Of a DNA stretch of 64,000 nt, positions 11,316-26,300 are shown one piece after another. This DNA comes from Patiria miniata. Lineage: Eukaryota; Echinodermata; Asteroidea; Valvatida; Asterinidae. The position numbers and the translations under genes were made by a program. The stretch lies in NCBI RefSeq assembly GCF_015706575.1, contig NW_024037072.1, forward strand, positions 21,143,162 through 21,207,161. The letters run 5' to 3'. The number at the start of each line of letters is the position of its first letter. Position 1 is the first letter of the stretch. The notes beneath the pieces were generated by a model. That model had not been told where the DNA came from and ran no database searches. It saw nothing but the letters and a program-made list of their open reading frames with translations.

Positions 11316-14300
11316 CTATCCATCTGAATCAGACGAGTCGCTGGAGGAAGATGCTTTCTTCTTGGAGCTGGTGTCTTTCCTCGGTGATGTCTTACTGTCC
11401 TCCTCTTCGCTACTACTGCTGCTACTGTCATCACTGTCATCATAGTCCTCATCGTTGAACTGCTCCGCTTCCTTCTGTGCATCGCTGGTTCCTGTCTCCT
11501 CAGTTCCCTCATCTCCATCTCTGTCTTCGTCCTCGTCGTCTTGGTCCGTCTGCTTCAGCTTCCACTGCTTAGCCATAGCCAGCAGCTTGAGGTTGGGCAA
11601 GTTGGATTCGTCGTTGGGGAAGATGTAGTCGTAGTATTCCTCCCAACCAGCATCAGACTATGGAGACAAATTTCAGATATTCAACGCAAATGTGAGGGTT
11701 GCTGATTTTCAGAAATAATTAAACAGACATTCTCCTTGCAATTTAACCCTAAACCCCTTTGGTGATTTAATACTAGGAACCTTCTTCACACCTACAAATT
11801 CCAACTCTAACCCAAACTGTTGGACTCTGATTATGGTGGTATGCCTAAAACCCCATGTAAATCATAATCAGTTTACTAGTGCAGTACTCACTCTAACAAA
11901 TTCCAACAAATCCTGGTGATGGAGATTGACTGAATGGGAGTTGTTGGGGTTAAGGATCCATTATATGGTTTTGGATGCTAAGCAGGTGCATATGAGACAA
12001 ATTTGGGGTGATTTTTCAACTCCCAGGAATTTTCATTGATTTTGAAGGATTGAGCAGTGGTCACCCCTCCACAGAACAAATTCAAGAAATAACGGATGAC
12101 TGTGGAGGATTGAGGCTGTATTCAATTGTTACATGGTGGCAATTCGGACGATTCACAATGCAATGTGCCATGGAGAGTCCATTTTTCAAGTTAGCAGTCG
12201 CAAAACATGGCCCATTTGAATGAGTGTCAGTAGACAAGCTAATTTGTTATAGATTGGGGCATAGCGTTCTGCCGCCTTACAAAAAAACACCATATTGATA
12301 AAAAGAAAAGAAAAGGGCAAACATATACTCGGATTATATGCTTACGAAACTACTGACTGGAAAAACAAACAATTTCAAATGTCCCGCGCTGCGAATTTGT
12401 CGACCATCTCCCACAATGCACTGGGAAAAATGAACTCTCCGTGGCAAACTCTTGGTGGCGCACTGCATTGTGAATCGCCCGAATTTGACCACTTTGAAGG
12501 ATTGAGGAAGGATCCTATCCAAAAGGGCCTAGGTGGTTAGGGTTAAGATTGCGAAAATAACTTCTGTTTGATAACTTCCTATTATCAGCCCCCACGCAGG
12601 GATAAAGGCAAAAAGAACACTAAAATGCAATGAATTTTTCCTAGGTTTAGAATCTGATTTCTCACCCTGTCTTCGGTCTGTATCTTGCGTCTTCTCTTGA
12701 CCCTGTTTGGCATCTGCTTCTTGACGACTGCCTGGCTTTCCTCGTCGCCACACTCGTCCTACATACAAGGAAACACGTACAGAGTTATGAAAATAAGCTG
12801 AAGCATGATGGCAATCCTGTACGAGGACAACGATTAGAGTTGAGATCCAGTCAATCACCAGTCAAATCACAAGCCAGTCTCCACTTAAATCAATACCTTT
12901 GTCTCAGTATGTGTAGCGGCCAGTTTGCTTAGATTCGGCAGGGCGTGGCTCCCCGTTGGGCAACTCGTTATAGATACGCGTGTGTTGATTTCGTCACGTC
13001 CGTGCAACAAGGTCGCATCTCCTAAAATGGGCCGTACGTGAAACGCGAGTTTCAGAATGTCAAAAGGACATATCTCACTTAAAAATAATCCGGATATACA
13101 CACAAAGTCAATGGACGTCAAGATACGACCTTGTTGCACGGAGCGTATTCGCGCGAGATACGACTTGGTTGCAGAATGGAGTTACAACCTTGTTGCGCTA
13201 ATGCGACGATTTCATTGTTTTTTATCACATTTTTCTTGCATTCGTCACATTACATTCGCATCGGAAGAAAACCAGCTAAATTATTACTTGTATTTAAAGT
13301 CTTCAAATCGTTCCAGTATATTTCCAGATGCACCAGTTTATTGAATTCTATCGGCCCAGCGTAGCGAGTACCCTTTGTTTTGATTACGTTAGTCGTTTAG
13401 TATCTTATAGTTTTAATAATCTTAATAATCTCACTTTTTAGGTTTGTTGTTCACATAATTTAGTATATATGCACCTTGTTTTTGTTCACTTTCTCTTTGA
13501 ACCCAGTTTGTTAGTTCAGTTTATTCCCTTTACCAGTAACTTTATATATTTCTGGGTTTTTGTATATTTGCAGCAAAACCTTCCGAACTTCCAAGCTTCA
13601 AACCTTACAAACTTCAAACCAATTCCGAACTGCAACCTTCCAAGATTAAACAAACCATACTCCATCTGCATCTACATCTTCATAGTAGGCTATGGGCTCC
13701 GTGCGCCAACAAAAGAGGGCGCCCTTTTACCTAGCAACGACGTCCCATGGGCGGGACATTTAGCTGGTTGACGCGCACCCTTCCTTGTGTATGACACACC
13801 TACACCAGGGGATTTGCACGGTACTATGTACACGCAGTGGTACGGCCGCGCGTTGTGGTATTCAGGTAAGATTGAGTCGGTCGATCACCCCCAACTGCAC
13901 TTTCTTAGCCGGTGAGGGGGTACTTGTGAACGGAGTGAATAGTATGTTCAAATAGCTTTATTACATGGGACTGGGTGACTGTGCTGATTTGTGATTTGAC
14001 TTGTGAAGAGTCTATTAACTCAAACAAGGCCAACAAGACAAATCCTGTGATAAAACACGGTGTGGTTGGTGGCCTTACCTCAAAGTCTTTCCACGCCTCT
14101 AGTAGCATCAGGCGTTCCTCCTTCTCCTCTGAGTCTCTCAGCGCCTTGCTGGCGTCCTTGTAGATGCACCTGGCCCTCTCCACGCAACCCTCAGCACCCA
14201 CAGACAGCTCAAACTTGGCAAAGCTGATCCATACCTGATAATAATAAAATGTAAAAGGCCACTATAAACCACAATAACATTTAGGATTTTTTTTCTGAAA

Positions 14301-17300
14301 CCATGGCTTTTTACTAACTTTTGCTTCTGGAGATTTTAAGCCTCTGTCTTGGCTGGTAGATTGAAGTCTGTCACAAGCCAATGTGGCCTATCAGGCAGGC
14401 GTTTAATTCCGGTTTCAGTATGAAACAACGGAGAATATTTCTATAGACCTTTATCATGCTGCCAACATTTTAGTCATGTTCCCTGTATCCAATAACAGTA
14501 CTGAATAATTGTGCAAAAAGGAACCAGACTATTTTTCCTTCCAGCCTCGCTTTGGTTATGTTGATTTGAATGGGGACAAAATCAAGATGGCCGCAACATG
14601 ATAATAGTCTATTCCCCCTAGATGGGGTGCTAGACCATTGCAGGTTACTCCCCAGCTAATGCCGGTACCCATTTATAATGGGGGTGAAGTGGCTTGCCCA
14701 AGGAAACAACGTATGCCCAGCAGCAGGATTCCCATCCCTGACCCCTCTGATCAGGAGTCACGAATCCTAACCACTATGCCACACTCCCCGCATTTTGTAG
14801 CAAATATATCCCCCAGCCTTGGCTAAATCTAAGTCTGTTCAAAATGAACACTGCATTCAAATGGTGAGGCCGGAAGTGCAAGTATAGCTGCTTTGCTTCG
14901 ACACGACCCCTAAACTTCCTAAGCAGATTATTGTTAAGAATCATACTGAATCCTCAAAATTCCTCCACTGTGCACAGTGGGAAACCAATGGCACATTCTT
15001 TGTACTTCAATTTTCAAGGGACATCACCTCCATCCCCATGTGGGATTATTTTGCCTTCCTCGATCCTGCAAAATCCATCCAAACCTATCTGTAGATTTCA
15101 AAGGGTGTTTGAATGTTACAGTAACAGAGCTTCTTAAAAATTCTGGAGCTACAGATGAAGCAAAAGCCAGAGGTAACAAAAAAAACAAAAATTTAACACC
15201 ATGGTTATAAAACTTCAAACAAACCTTGACATGCTGTGTCCGCTGAAGCAGACATCGGTACAGCGCCCTCGTCCTTTCGTACTCTTCCTGTTCAATTTCA
15301 AAGTCGATGTAGGCCTTCCACAGCACCTCTGGCATGTCCAGCTTGGGTTGGTTGATGGCCAGGTCAAATACCGCCCTCGCCCTGTCCGTGTCGCCCAGGA
15401 TACCCTCCAGCTCTGTAAACTGGTTGACAAAAAAATGAAACAAAAATCACTATTGCTCGTTCTATTTCTCCGAAAATGAACGCATTTTTAAAATTTACAA
15501 ACAGTCAACATTATTCCCAAATTATTTTAAATGGGGATGATCCAACTCATCTTTGGAAGTCCTGGTGGGAACTACAGTCCATTTCATCTGAGTATTTCTC
15601 TTTCTCATGACAGGTTTAGATTGGCATTTCTTGGAGTTTGTGAATGCTCACCCTTAAGTACACGTACTGTCCAAGCAGTAAATGTGGGATATTCTGTTTT
15701 AAAAGCAAATATTGAAGTGTTCTGGGGCCAATTTCACGGCGCTGCTAAGCACAAAAATTTGCTTAGCACAAAAAAGTCTGGCTTATAAAAGCAGGTTACT
15801 GGCCAAAACTCCATGTGATGTATATTGCTCGTGATTAGTATTCACATGGAGTTTTGGCTGGTAACTTGCTTTTATAAGCCAGACTTTTTTTGTGCTAAGC
15901 AAATTTGTGTGCTTAGCAGTGCCATGAAATTGGGCCCTGGAAGGTGTAATAGCAGAAAGGTTGAAGTGCGATATGTACAGGGTGGATAAAAAACCGAGAT
16001 ATTATTGCTAATTGGAAGAGAAGTAGGGCACATGTGAATCAAAGAGAGATACCCTCTGTTAGGGTTGAATCTCCTCTTTAAAATGACACCCTGATCATGT
16101 CATTACATTCACGGTTGACTGAGCAGTGACCAATTTTAAGAAAGGGCCTATTTAGAGAATTGTGCCACTTTTCATGGTGAAATCTCTTTTTTTCCCCACC
16201 TGCCTTGATTGGCAACCACAGCCACTTTTCAATTGTGTTTTTTTGTGGTGTCATTTGTCACATAGTGAAAGGCCAATCAAGGCAGGTGGAGAAAAAAGAG
16301 ATTTCACCATGAAAAGTGGCAAAATTCTCTAAATAGACCCTTTCATATAATTGGTCACTGCTCAGTCAACCCTGAATGTAATGACATGATCAGGGTGTGA
16401 TTTTAAAGAGGAGATTCAACCCTAACAGAGGATATCTCCCTTTGATTCAAATATGTGCCCTTCTTCTGTTCCAATTAGCAATAATATCCCAGTTTCGTAT
16501 TTTGGTGACCCGCCCTGCATGTTTCCCGCCCTGTATATATGTGTCCGACCAATGTTTTGGACAATTTAACAGTGTGTCTGATTATAGTTATAATCACAAA
16601 GTGGATTTAATTCTTTATGAAACGTATAAGTTAGGTACTACAATGATTTAACGATATTATTCATCAAACTGTTTGGCTGTAGTAGAAATTGGCTCGAAAC
16701 ACCTGGTGTCGGATGTACGCACTCAGACAAAAATATTATTGTTACATTATTACATATGATCATTTTATGTATCCATTAATTAATTTTTCCGTAGCGAGTA
16801 ACAGCTGCACTGTTGAACATTGTTAGAAATGAACATTTCAATAAAATACAAACAATAAGCTTAAAAATGATATACATTTTTCATTTGTTACATCTGTACC
16901 ACTGTAAAATTTGGCAGTGAGGTTTATAATTTTGTGAAATTGCCCAAATACAAAAAAAACAAAAAAACATTGCACAACCCGGATCTTCCTCTTCAATCTC
17001 CCACAACTCGAGGACCAATCGGTGAGCAGATGGCTGGGTTAGGAGTCATCACATTAATATCCAGGATCAATTTGCTGATAGGTTTATATCCAAAAGCCCA
17101 TTGTGTCTTAATTGCAGGTTTTGAACAACTTCCCTAGAAAATTCTCAAAACAAAGTTAAAAGATTGTGGTCATTCCACCGGGTTGGGAAGCAGTGCATGT
17201 TACATCCATATATTTGGTTTTATTATTAAAAGCATCAATGCATTCTAAACAAGTGCTCAATATAATATCTGTCTTAGGGTGTTCCAATACTTTAGAAAGT

Positions 17301-20300
17301 TTGAAATCATTTGAATGTACTTTGACAAAAATATGAGCAAAAATGTATTGATTCGGACGTAATTTACACCCTAATACTTATTTTTGCCATTTTTTATATT
17401 ACCCAAAACTGACAATGCATATTTATAACTGGATGCCTAAGCACCAAGAAAAGCTTTTGTTTTGGTATAGTCAGTATTCAAATATAGCAGAAACAATACC
17501 TGAAGTGTGGATTTAACAGTGTAAAAATCACTCAATTGAAGTGTAACATTTTGGTTTTACACCGTGTGAATGTCATGTCCACACAACTGAGCTATCATTT
17601 CTGCTCCATTTGATACCTGACTACCTTAACAAAAGCTTTTCTTATTGTGTTGCATGTATAGTAAGAAGTAATTAAGTGAATTTGGGTAATGTTTCACAGA
17701 AAAAAAAAAAAAAGGAACAAATATCATATTTGGATGTAACATTGACATGGTGTCAAAGTTACGTCTGAAATGACATTTTTTGCATATTTTTGGCAACATA
17801 CATTGAAATGATTTAAATATTTCTGCAGTCGTGAAACACCCAACAACAAATATTATGTAGAGCAACTGCTAGCAAGGCATTCATGCTTTTCTTAATATGG
17901 TCATATGTCACACATTGTTCCTCAACCTGGTGGAATGGCCCAACTACAGATAAATCCATTCCTGCCAGATGATAGGAGTTGTACAGAATTCTACTACTAG
18001 TACTAGCACACCATATAATGAGCCTATGGGCTCCGTGCACAGGTACCCTCTCAATGATAAGAAAGGTGGAGTTGGGGAAGACTCCTGGGAGAGACATTTG
18101 AACGCATTGCCAACAATGCCTGAACTCACGCAAAAATGCTATGGCTTTGTGAACATTCAGAATAAAATTAGCCGTGCGTACTTCACGCTATACGCGCGAA
18201 CCAATACACGCACGCGGTGAGTTCCGTACTTTCAAAAATGGCTTTTTACGAGTTGACGCCTTACCTTCATCCAGGTGGTGCAGTTCTCAGGGTTGAACTC
18301 CAGGAATTTCTGGTACAGGATGCGACAGCGATCAAACTCTCTCAGCTGAAGCTCCAGCTCAATGTAACCCTTGAACAGCTTGTCCTTGGGACACTTGCCG
18401 ATGGCTGCACCCTGTATCAACAGACAACAAAAAATGTGGAAATGTTTGATAAAAAATTGATACAAGTTTGTATTTATGAGACAAGCAGCATTGGCACGAC
18501 GCACAGGCGCGCGCGGTTGCTATAATTCGTCGGATCAGTGCGCGACATTGCGTATAGCTGCAATTCAAAACAATTCAAAACATGATTCAGCAACTTTTGA
18601 TTTGAAATTGAGATCCTAGAATGCTGTTTTTCTCGGAATATACAGCTGAAGCTGAGCTGAAACTTCATCAGGTTAGTTGTTCAGTATCCTTCATTAGATT
18701 TTGAACACTTTTGTTGCTTCATACGAACAAAATGCACAAATTACAAATGATGGACTATATCTTTAATGCATATTACAGGGCGAGTCAAAAAACGAAACCC
18801 AAATGTCGGGACTATTGTTTCAGTGAAGTTCTGCACGTAGCACTTTCAAAATATAGGATATGAAAGCCCAATTCATAAGCTTTCTTTTAGTAGAAGAATC
18901 ATTCAAATCACTCATGTAATTTTCAAGTTACGGAATTTTAAACACAACCAACGTTTTCAAGTTCTGTCCACGGATCACAAAAAAGGTAAGCGTTCTTTCA
19001 GCAAAACAAAAACAAATCGCATAGGAACGTGTGTGAATTGTTTTCGCTTTAATGAAAGAACACGCACCTTTTTTGTGAAAACGGTGGTTGTGTTTAAAAT
19101 TTCACATTTTCGCAAAATGCAACATAGCTTGGTGCCAAAAGGAGCCACCGGTAAGGAAGTGGCAGCAAACTTCGGTGCAAAAAGGAGACCATGGTAGTGA
19201 AAGGGTTAAGTTTCATACTGTCTTTGTTTATAATCGTTCTTGTCATCCTGTATCTTCTTTGTTTTTTATTTTCAGGGGACTCGCACTCGACAAGCTTTGC
19301 TTTTTGTGGGTCCCCTGCATCTCTAGGTGGTGTTATTCAAATGTTATTCTTATCTTTATATTCTAAAAATGCATGAATCATAGTAAATTCTAAGTACAAA
19401 CTGTATTCTTTTATGCCTTGAGATGAAATAAAGTAAATTAAAGTTTTCAAATTGAAATATGCTTTCGATATTCAACACTAATACCTGTTTTTTCCCCAGA
19501 TCCTATCAAATGTGATGTAAACTGATGCACAGACTGGCCCCTTACCAGGATTTTCCTTGCTAAGCTGAGGTTCTTCTGTCGGATCTCAAAGTGGGCAAAC
19601 ATCAGCCAGACCTTGGCAAACGTGAACTTCTTGTGTGGTATCATGTCCAGGCACGCTTTGTAAACCTGCCGGGTCCTCTCTGAATCCTAAGACAAGACAA
19701 GGAAGGTACATTTATGTTGTGTCTCGGAGGTGTTTGGTTCAGCTTTGGCTCTAGAATCACTGAGAAGATAAATGAAATGTCTGAGCCAAATTGAAATTAT
19801 CTTAACTGGTCTCATATAGTAGGATGTGATCTTCTTGAAACTAAAACCGAGCATGGCTCCATATTGGGCTGGCGCATGAGCTTAAACCGAACTGAAGCTA
19901 AAAACCCTGGGATTATTTCATTTTCTTATGTATATTCTTTAGATAGTTGGAAAGAGTGTCAGGTATGTATGTAGTGTACAGTCGAACCCTGATAAAAAGA
20001 GCACTGCTAATACAAGGTCCTGCTTATAACAAGCAAAACTTTAGGTCCCAAGTCTTTGTTTTTCTTTGTTTTCCTTTGTTTTTCGTTACTGTTAATACAA
20101 GGTACCTGTCAAGACAAGGTAATTCGTAAAGTCCCAATGACCTTGTTATAAAGGTGTTCGACTGTATTGTATTTGTATGCAGGGCCCAATTTCATGGCCC
20201 CACTAATTCCGTGCTTATAATCACCATTTTGTGCTAACTTCGCTGGCAGAGAAATTATGTGCTTACCCTGTAAGCACAGAATCCTTACCTGCTACAGTAA

Positions 20301-23300
20301 GCAGGGATTTTTACGCTAATGGTAAGAAGAGCCATTAAAAGGGGCAGTAGGGAACCCTGAGGCACACAGAAGTAACAAAGAGACTGGAACAAAAATGTGA
20401 AGTTCTTGATAACATCCTGAACGTCAATTACAATGCTGTGTTTTGGTTTACTTTGCAGAAATTTTAAAAAGAAGTAGTTTTTTGGCCATTTTTCCCCACA
20501 AAGTCAGACAGATTAGCACTGGAGGCCATGCTGATGTGTTAAAAACTTGATGACGGTTAATGCTAGTCTCTGCATGGCGTTAACTAATATGACCACAATG
20601 TGTCTGTAGTAAACATACTGTATGTGTTTGTCAGGGGGGGGGGGCCTGAATGAGCCTTTTTTCAGTGTTTACATTTTTATAACCCTAACTCCCTAGGCCT
20701 TTTTGCTAGGATGTAGCCTCAATCCTGCAAAATCCTCCAATTAGCCTCTTGGAAAAGTAGCATATAGCCTGCGGCAGTGAATGTCAATATGTTGAGGCTT
20801 GGCCAGTGACATCCTGGAGCAGTACGGAGGATTTCAAGCATCATCCAGGCCTATATTTATGCATGGCTGAGCAAAAACAACACAAGGTCCGGCCCAAGAC
20901 CTTGACAAAGGGCATACTACGAAATCAGTCACACACTTTTGCCATGTAGCCTCAATCCTCTGCGTTGGCAAAGCGGATTTTGAAGGATTCAGGGCGGTTA
21001 GGGTTCAAAAGAAACCTTAAACATTAAGGGTGAACCACCTTCTGTCTTTGGAAACACACCTTAGCGTTCAGTTCCTCATACAGAGCATAGTTGATCCACA
21101 GATAGATGTAGCGTCTCCAGAGACGTTTCTCCTGGGCTGGGGGGACGTTGGCAATGGCCCGCTCATAGATCTCACGTACCGTATCCTCGTTACCGTCCGT
21201 CTCCAGTAGGCGCAGGTAGTCAAACCATGCGTCGTAGTTGCTGGGGTTTGCTTTGACTTCCTGAAATTGAAAAACAGAATGAGGATTCAATATCAATAAT
21301 ATAAAAAACAATTATAACCTTAATAATGCCATACCTAACAAAATGCAACCGGTGTAACAAAAGCTGTCAGACTTTACTGCTTGGGGTGTCCCGGATATAC
21401 TGAATACTCGAATATTCGATCCTCAACCGCATTCGAATAGCTTTTTGTCGGTTTCAATATTAGAAAACAAAAAACTATGCACATACACACACAACTCTAA
21501 TGATATTTTATCGTAAAGTAGCAGCGATTTATTGTCAGGTGCCACCATATGGGAATCTGCACACACATATTTCTGACTTTGTTTCTGGAGGTGTGCCAAC
21601 CCAATGTGAAAGACTGTCAGTTTAGGGGTACATTACCCATCCTGACAGATTCCAACAAAACATGCCATTGGGGTTTGATGGGTTGAGTTCTGTTAGGGTT
21701 AAAGACTTTTATGAATAGAACACATTAATTGAGTAAAGACACTGAACCTCATCCTCCTGGGTCCATCAAAAGCAAGGAGGTTTTGAAGGATTTTGCTGTT
21801 ATGTGGCATCAAACAGGTTCAGGATTTAACATGAATGCAAACAAATTTCTATGTTCAATCTAAGTTTTCCAAAAGTTATTGACAAAGTAATCCCACCTCT
21901 TCATACTGGAAGCGTCTTTTGCTGACGATGATGTCCTCAATGCCAGCCCGATCCCCATATCTCTTCTCATGGATGGTGTAGGATTTGAAGAGATCCTCGG
22001 CATGCTGTTTGGGAATCTTGTCCAAGGCATATTTGTAGATCACCCTTGCCCTCTCATGCTGCGTCAAAGGAAAAGGTTTTAAAAAAAGGACAACAAAATA
22101 TGTCAGATCAAATCAAACTTGCAAGATTTCAATTATGAGACCTTGTTTCTTAACTTGGTAGAGGTTCGCAGACAAACTATGTGAAGTAAAAAGAGCAGGG
22201 ATGTAGTCGAGTCCATCACAAGTCCAGTCACATGCCCATCACAAGTCCAGTCACAAGTAAATCACAAGTCCAGTCACAAGTAAATCACAAGTCCAGTCAC
22301 AAGTAAATCACAAATCCAGTAACAAGTAAATCACAAGTCCAGTCACAAGTCCAGTCACAAGTCCAGTCACAAGTAAATCACAAGTCCAGTCACAAGTAAA
22401 TCATAAGTCCAGTCACAAGAAACAGTGGATGTTACAAACACCAATGAATGCCTTTGTCAAAGCTGATTTGAATAACTTGTGAGTTGAATTGGGACTGGAG
22501 GACTTGTGATGGACTTCACTGCATCCCTGAGAGATATGGTTTTGAGAAGACTCAGGAGTGTCTACCTCGACATTCCAGTCAGTATACTCTGACTCTCTCT
22601 TGGAGAAACACCTCAGGTTCTTCTCAAAGCTACCTCTCTTAGAGAGTGAGTCACTTTCTAACAGAGAATAATAATCAGAGATGAAACTGGCATGTGGCAA
22701 AAAAAATCGGAAAATAGGCCGAACAAAAATACGTGTCCGAAATCTGGGCCGCGCTGCCATTACACACATATACATGCTTGTACAATACACTCCATGCCCA
22801 ATTTCCGGACACCAACTCCTGCTTTATTTTTGATTCAAACAAAATTTTACGATGAAAAAAAAAAACGGTTAGTGTTTTCATTGCATAGAATGCCTGAATT
22901 ACGGTTAGAGTAATGGAGTCATCAATAAAGAAGTTCACTTCTTACTTGAGAAAGTCGAGGGAAAAGTCCAAAAGACAAGGGCTCCGTTCATGGTGCTTCA
23001 ATCATGTCCATGATTCAACCACTTGCATTCATACATGGGAAAATATCAGGCATTATCGTCTTTCTCTTCCAACAAATGCCAGTGAAATGTTTCGCTAATG
23101 CTCTCTTCGCTATCCTCGAGATAATCATCATGATTTTTAAAGCATTGCATTTTGTACAACTGAATCTGAAACCTCCGAATATCGCACAACATAATGATTT
23201 CATCTTCAGGATCCTTCACAAGGCTACCCGTCCCGGCCAGCCATGTGCTAGCGGACGGTACGGTGGTGCGGTACGTACGCTGGTACCATTGTATATTCGC

Positions 23301-26300
23301 ACGCACGTGCGACACAGTGATTTTTCCATGTCACCTGTCAATGTTAAACCTTTTGTCCAGCCGGAGAAGGCTCCGATCAGTGTTATGCCCTGTGTTTCTA
23401 CCGTTGAAACTCTCCAATAACGACTGGTGAAAGAGAATAAAACTACGTTCGCGATGATTTTAACACGACATTTCCATCGACTTTTCTTCGAAATTATGAT
23501 TGAAATAAAATGACATTTTGTGAATAAATCATCAGAAAATCAAATTTTGTGGGACACACTGTAAAAAAATCGGAAATTTCGTTGGAAAATTCAAAAAGTC
23601 GGTTTTCCGATTTAAATCGGAAAAGTTTCATCTCTGAATAATGCGTATTTATAAAGCGCACATATCCACCATTATTGGTGCTCAAGAGGCTACATCATTA
23701 TTACCCTGCTCATTAGGCCAATGAAACATTCTGAATACCATCTCAGCTCCCTGGGGAGTATACAGCTCGATGCTGCCATTTCGGCACAAAGCAGCTAAAA
23801 ATCAACCACTATAATAACCATCTCTGCCCTCACAGGTAACCATTTACTCCTGGGTGGAGAGAAGCAATGAGTAACAAAGTGCCTTGCCTAAGGGCACACA
23901 CATCATGGCCGCAGGCTGGACTCACAACCTGCAGAATTATCCGCAGACCACAAATTCAATGCTCCAGACCCCGAGGCCACGGCACTCCACAAAAATGTCC
24001 ACAAACCTCTCCGTGCAAAACCTCAAATTGCATTCATCTTCTCATTCAGTTCGTATAATCTATCTCTCAATGAGCTCACTGCAAACAAATTCTAATAACG
24101 TTAAACTGGACCTTGGATTATTTTGGGGTTCTTTTCAATAATGATCGTTTGCGGAGTCAGCAAACTTTGCGATAAAACTTAAGTCCATAGTTACTGGCAA
24201 GCAGTGAGTTCTGCATGCCCATTTGCATTATATAACAAAGTGCCTTTGTTATGCTAATGTGCACCTGACACATTTGAGTGGATATGTAGCAATATAATTA
24301 TCTGTGCATATCATTGGCTTGAAATAGCGACTGCCGAAGACAAGCCACCGATATCAACTCGATTCAAATTGCACATTGATTTCCACAGGCAAAGAATAAA
24401 AAAGGCCCCGTACCTCTTTCTGTCTCTCTTCAAATTTTGAAAACGCCACGTAGAGTTTTTCGTCCATGTGCTCCTCTCCGAAGAACTCCACGGCCCTTTC
24501 AAAGACCTTGCGGGCACTGGAGACGTAGTTGTTGTGTTCCTCAAAGCTGGCAAAACGAATCCAGTTCTTGATCTCGGGGTGGCAGATGACAAGTGTGAGG
24601 AGTCAAGGAGAATCATCCAAAGATTATTAAAAAAAGACTTTGCAAGTTTGTAAGTTGTAATTATCTGACACAAAATGACAAGCTTATGGCAATATAGTGT
24701 AAATTTCAAAATTTCATGTAAGGCCAGAGAATGTTCCTAATTTCAAATACTTTACAAGCAAAAACAAAAAAGGACAGGGCTAGGGGTTGAGGGTTAACCC
24801 TTGCAATTTTCTGCATGAGGCATTTACCCTCCATATGTGACCGGCTCCACAAAAAAAGGGTTTTATGTCGCAAAAAAAGTGAAATTGAGTTATATACATG
24901 GTTGGAAAGCCCACAACCTAAGCTTTCATTTGGTACATGTATATAATAGAGCTCCATAGCCCCTCCCGTTCTGGAGATATGACGTGTTTACATATATCCC
25001 TAACAGTCCTGAATCCTCCAATTTTAATACGATTTTGCACACCCCCTAGGGAGTTTTAGGGTTACTTTCTAGGAGTTCAAATTACACAACTGAGAAAACA
25101 GGCTTTGAAATAGCTGGCTCTGTTTTAGACATTTTCAACATTTCTGTGAATGAAACCTAAAACTGTACGTATCAAAGATGTCATTCATGACCAAAAAAAA
25201 TGAAAATCACATGTTGAAGAAATTTTCACCCTCTCAACGTTAAAGTGGGCCATTTTTACATGATAATGCACAGCGTGACTTAATACCCTTTTTTGTGGAG
25301 CCGGTCACATATGGAAGGATGCACAAGGCTGACACCAAAAATACCAATAGAGGTATTTCATGGAATGCATGATATAATAACAAGAAACATAGACTTGCAT
25401 ATTAGAGAATCGCTGTTGTTATCTTGGAGTGTCTAGCAGCTCACCTCTGGTCAAATGTGGCAGACATTATAGGTTCATGCAATAAACACAGGTCACTCTT
25501 TTCCACCAAATATATTTATTCACCATATCCCTCCCAGATCCTTGAAAACCTAATTGGATGGTTTGGAGGATTTTGCAGAATTCAAGAAGGTACAGGCAAG
25601 TCAATAAAACTTTACAATGGCCACAATGCCCCATGAATTTGAAGTAAAAAAAAGTCCTTGTATTTCCTACACAATGGAAGATTTAGGAGGATTGAGGAAG
25701 ATGATGATCACAGTGGCCTCTATGCCAATTGGAAAAAGTGTCCAGCAGACCTTAAAAGTGTAATGTCCAAAGTACAGAATGCTGGAGGAATCAACAGGAA
25801 ATGGAGGAATGGAAATGGAGGAATCAATGAGAAATTGAGAAATCATCAGGAAATGGAGGAATCAGTCCGGTTTGTTAGTAAAAACGTCATACACGCGCGC
25901 GCACCCCTGATTACTAGCGCCCATTGGATAAACGCTCGAGGTGCGTTAACTTCCGGTTCCATTCATGCTATGCTACACCGTGTGAAGTACGCTTGGCTGA
26001 ATTGAGATGACGTCACACTAACAAACCGGATAGGAAAGCAGGAATCAATAGGAAATGCAGGAATCACTAGGAAATGCAGGAATCAATAGGAATGGAGGAA
26101 TCAATAGGAAATACAAGAATAGGAAAATGGAGGAATCAACAGGAAATGAAGGAGAAAAAACATGGAAATCTATTAAATAGGAAATATATCATGCCTCGCA
26201 TTACACACGCACCACTGACTACGGTGGATTTGGGACGATGCGAGACCTTCAGAGCTAAAATGCCAAGGGAGCGACAGGGTCGCCGATATTCCAAAGGATA

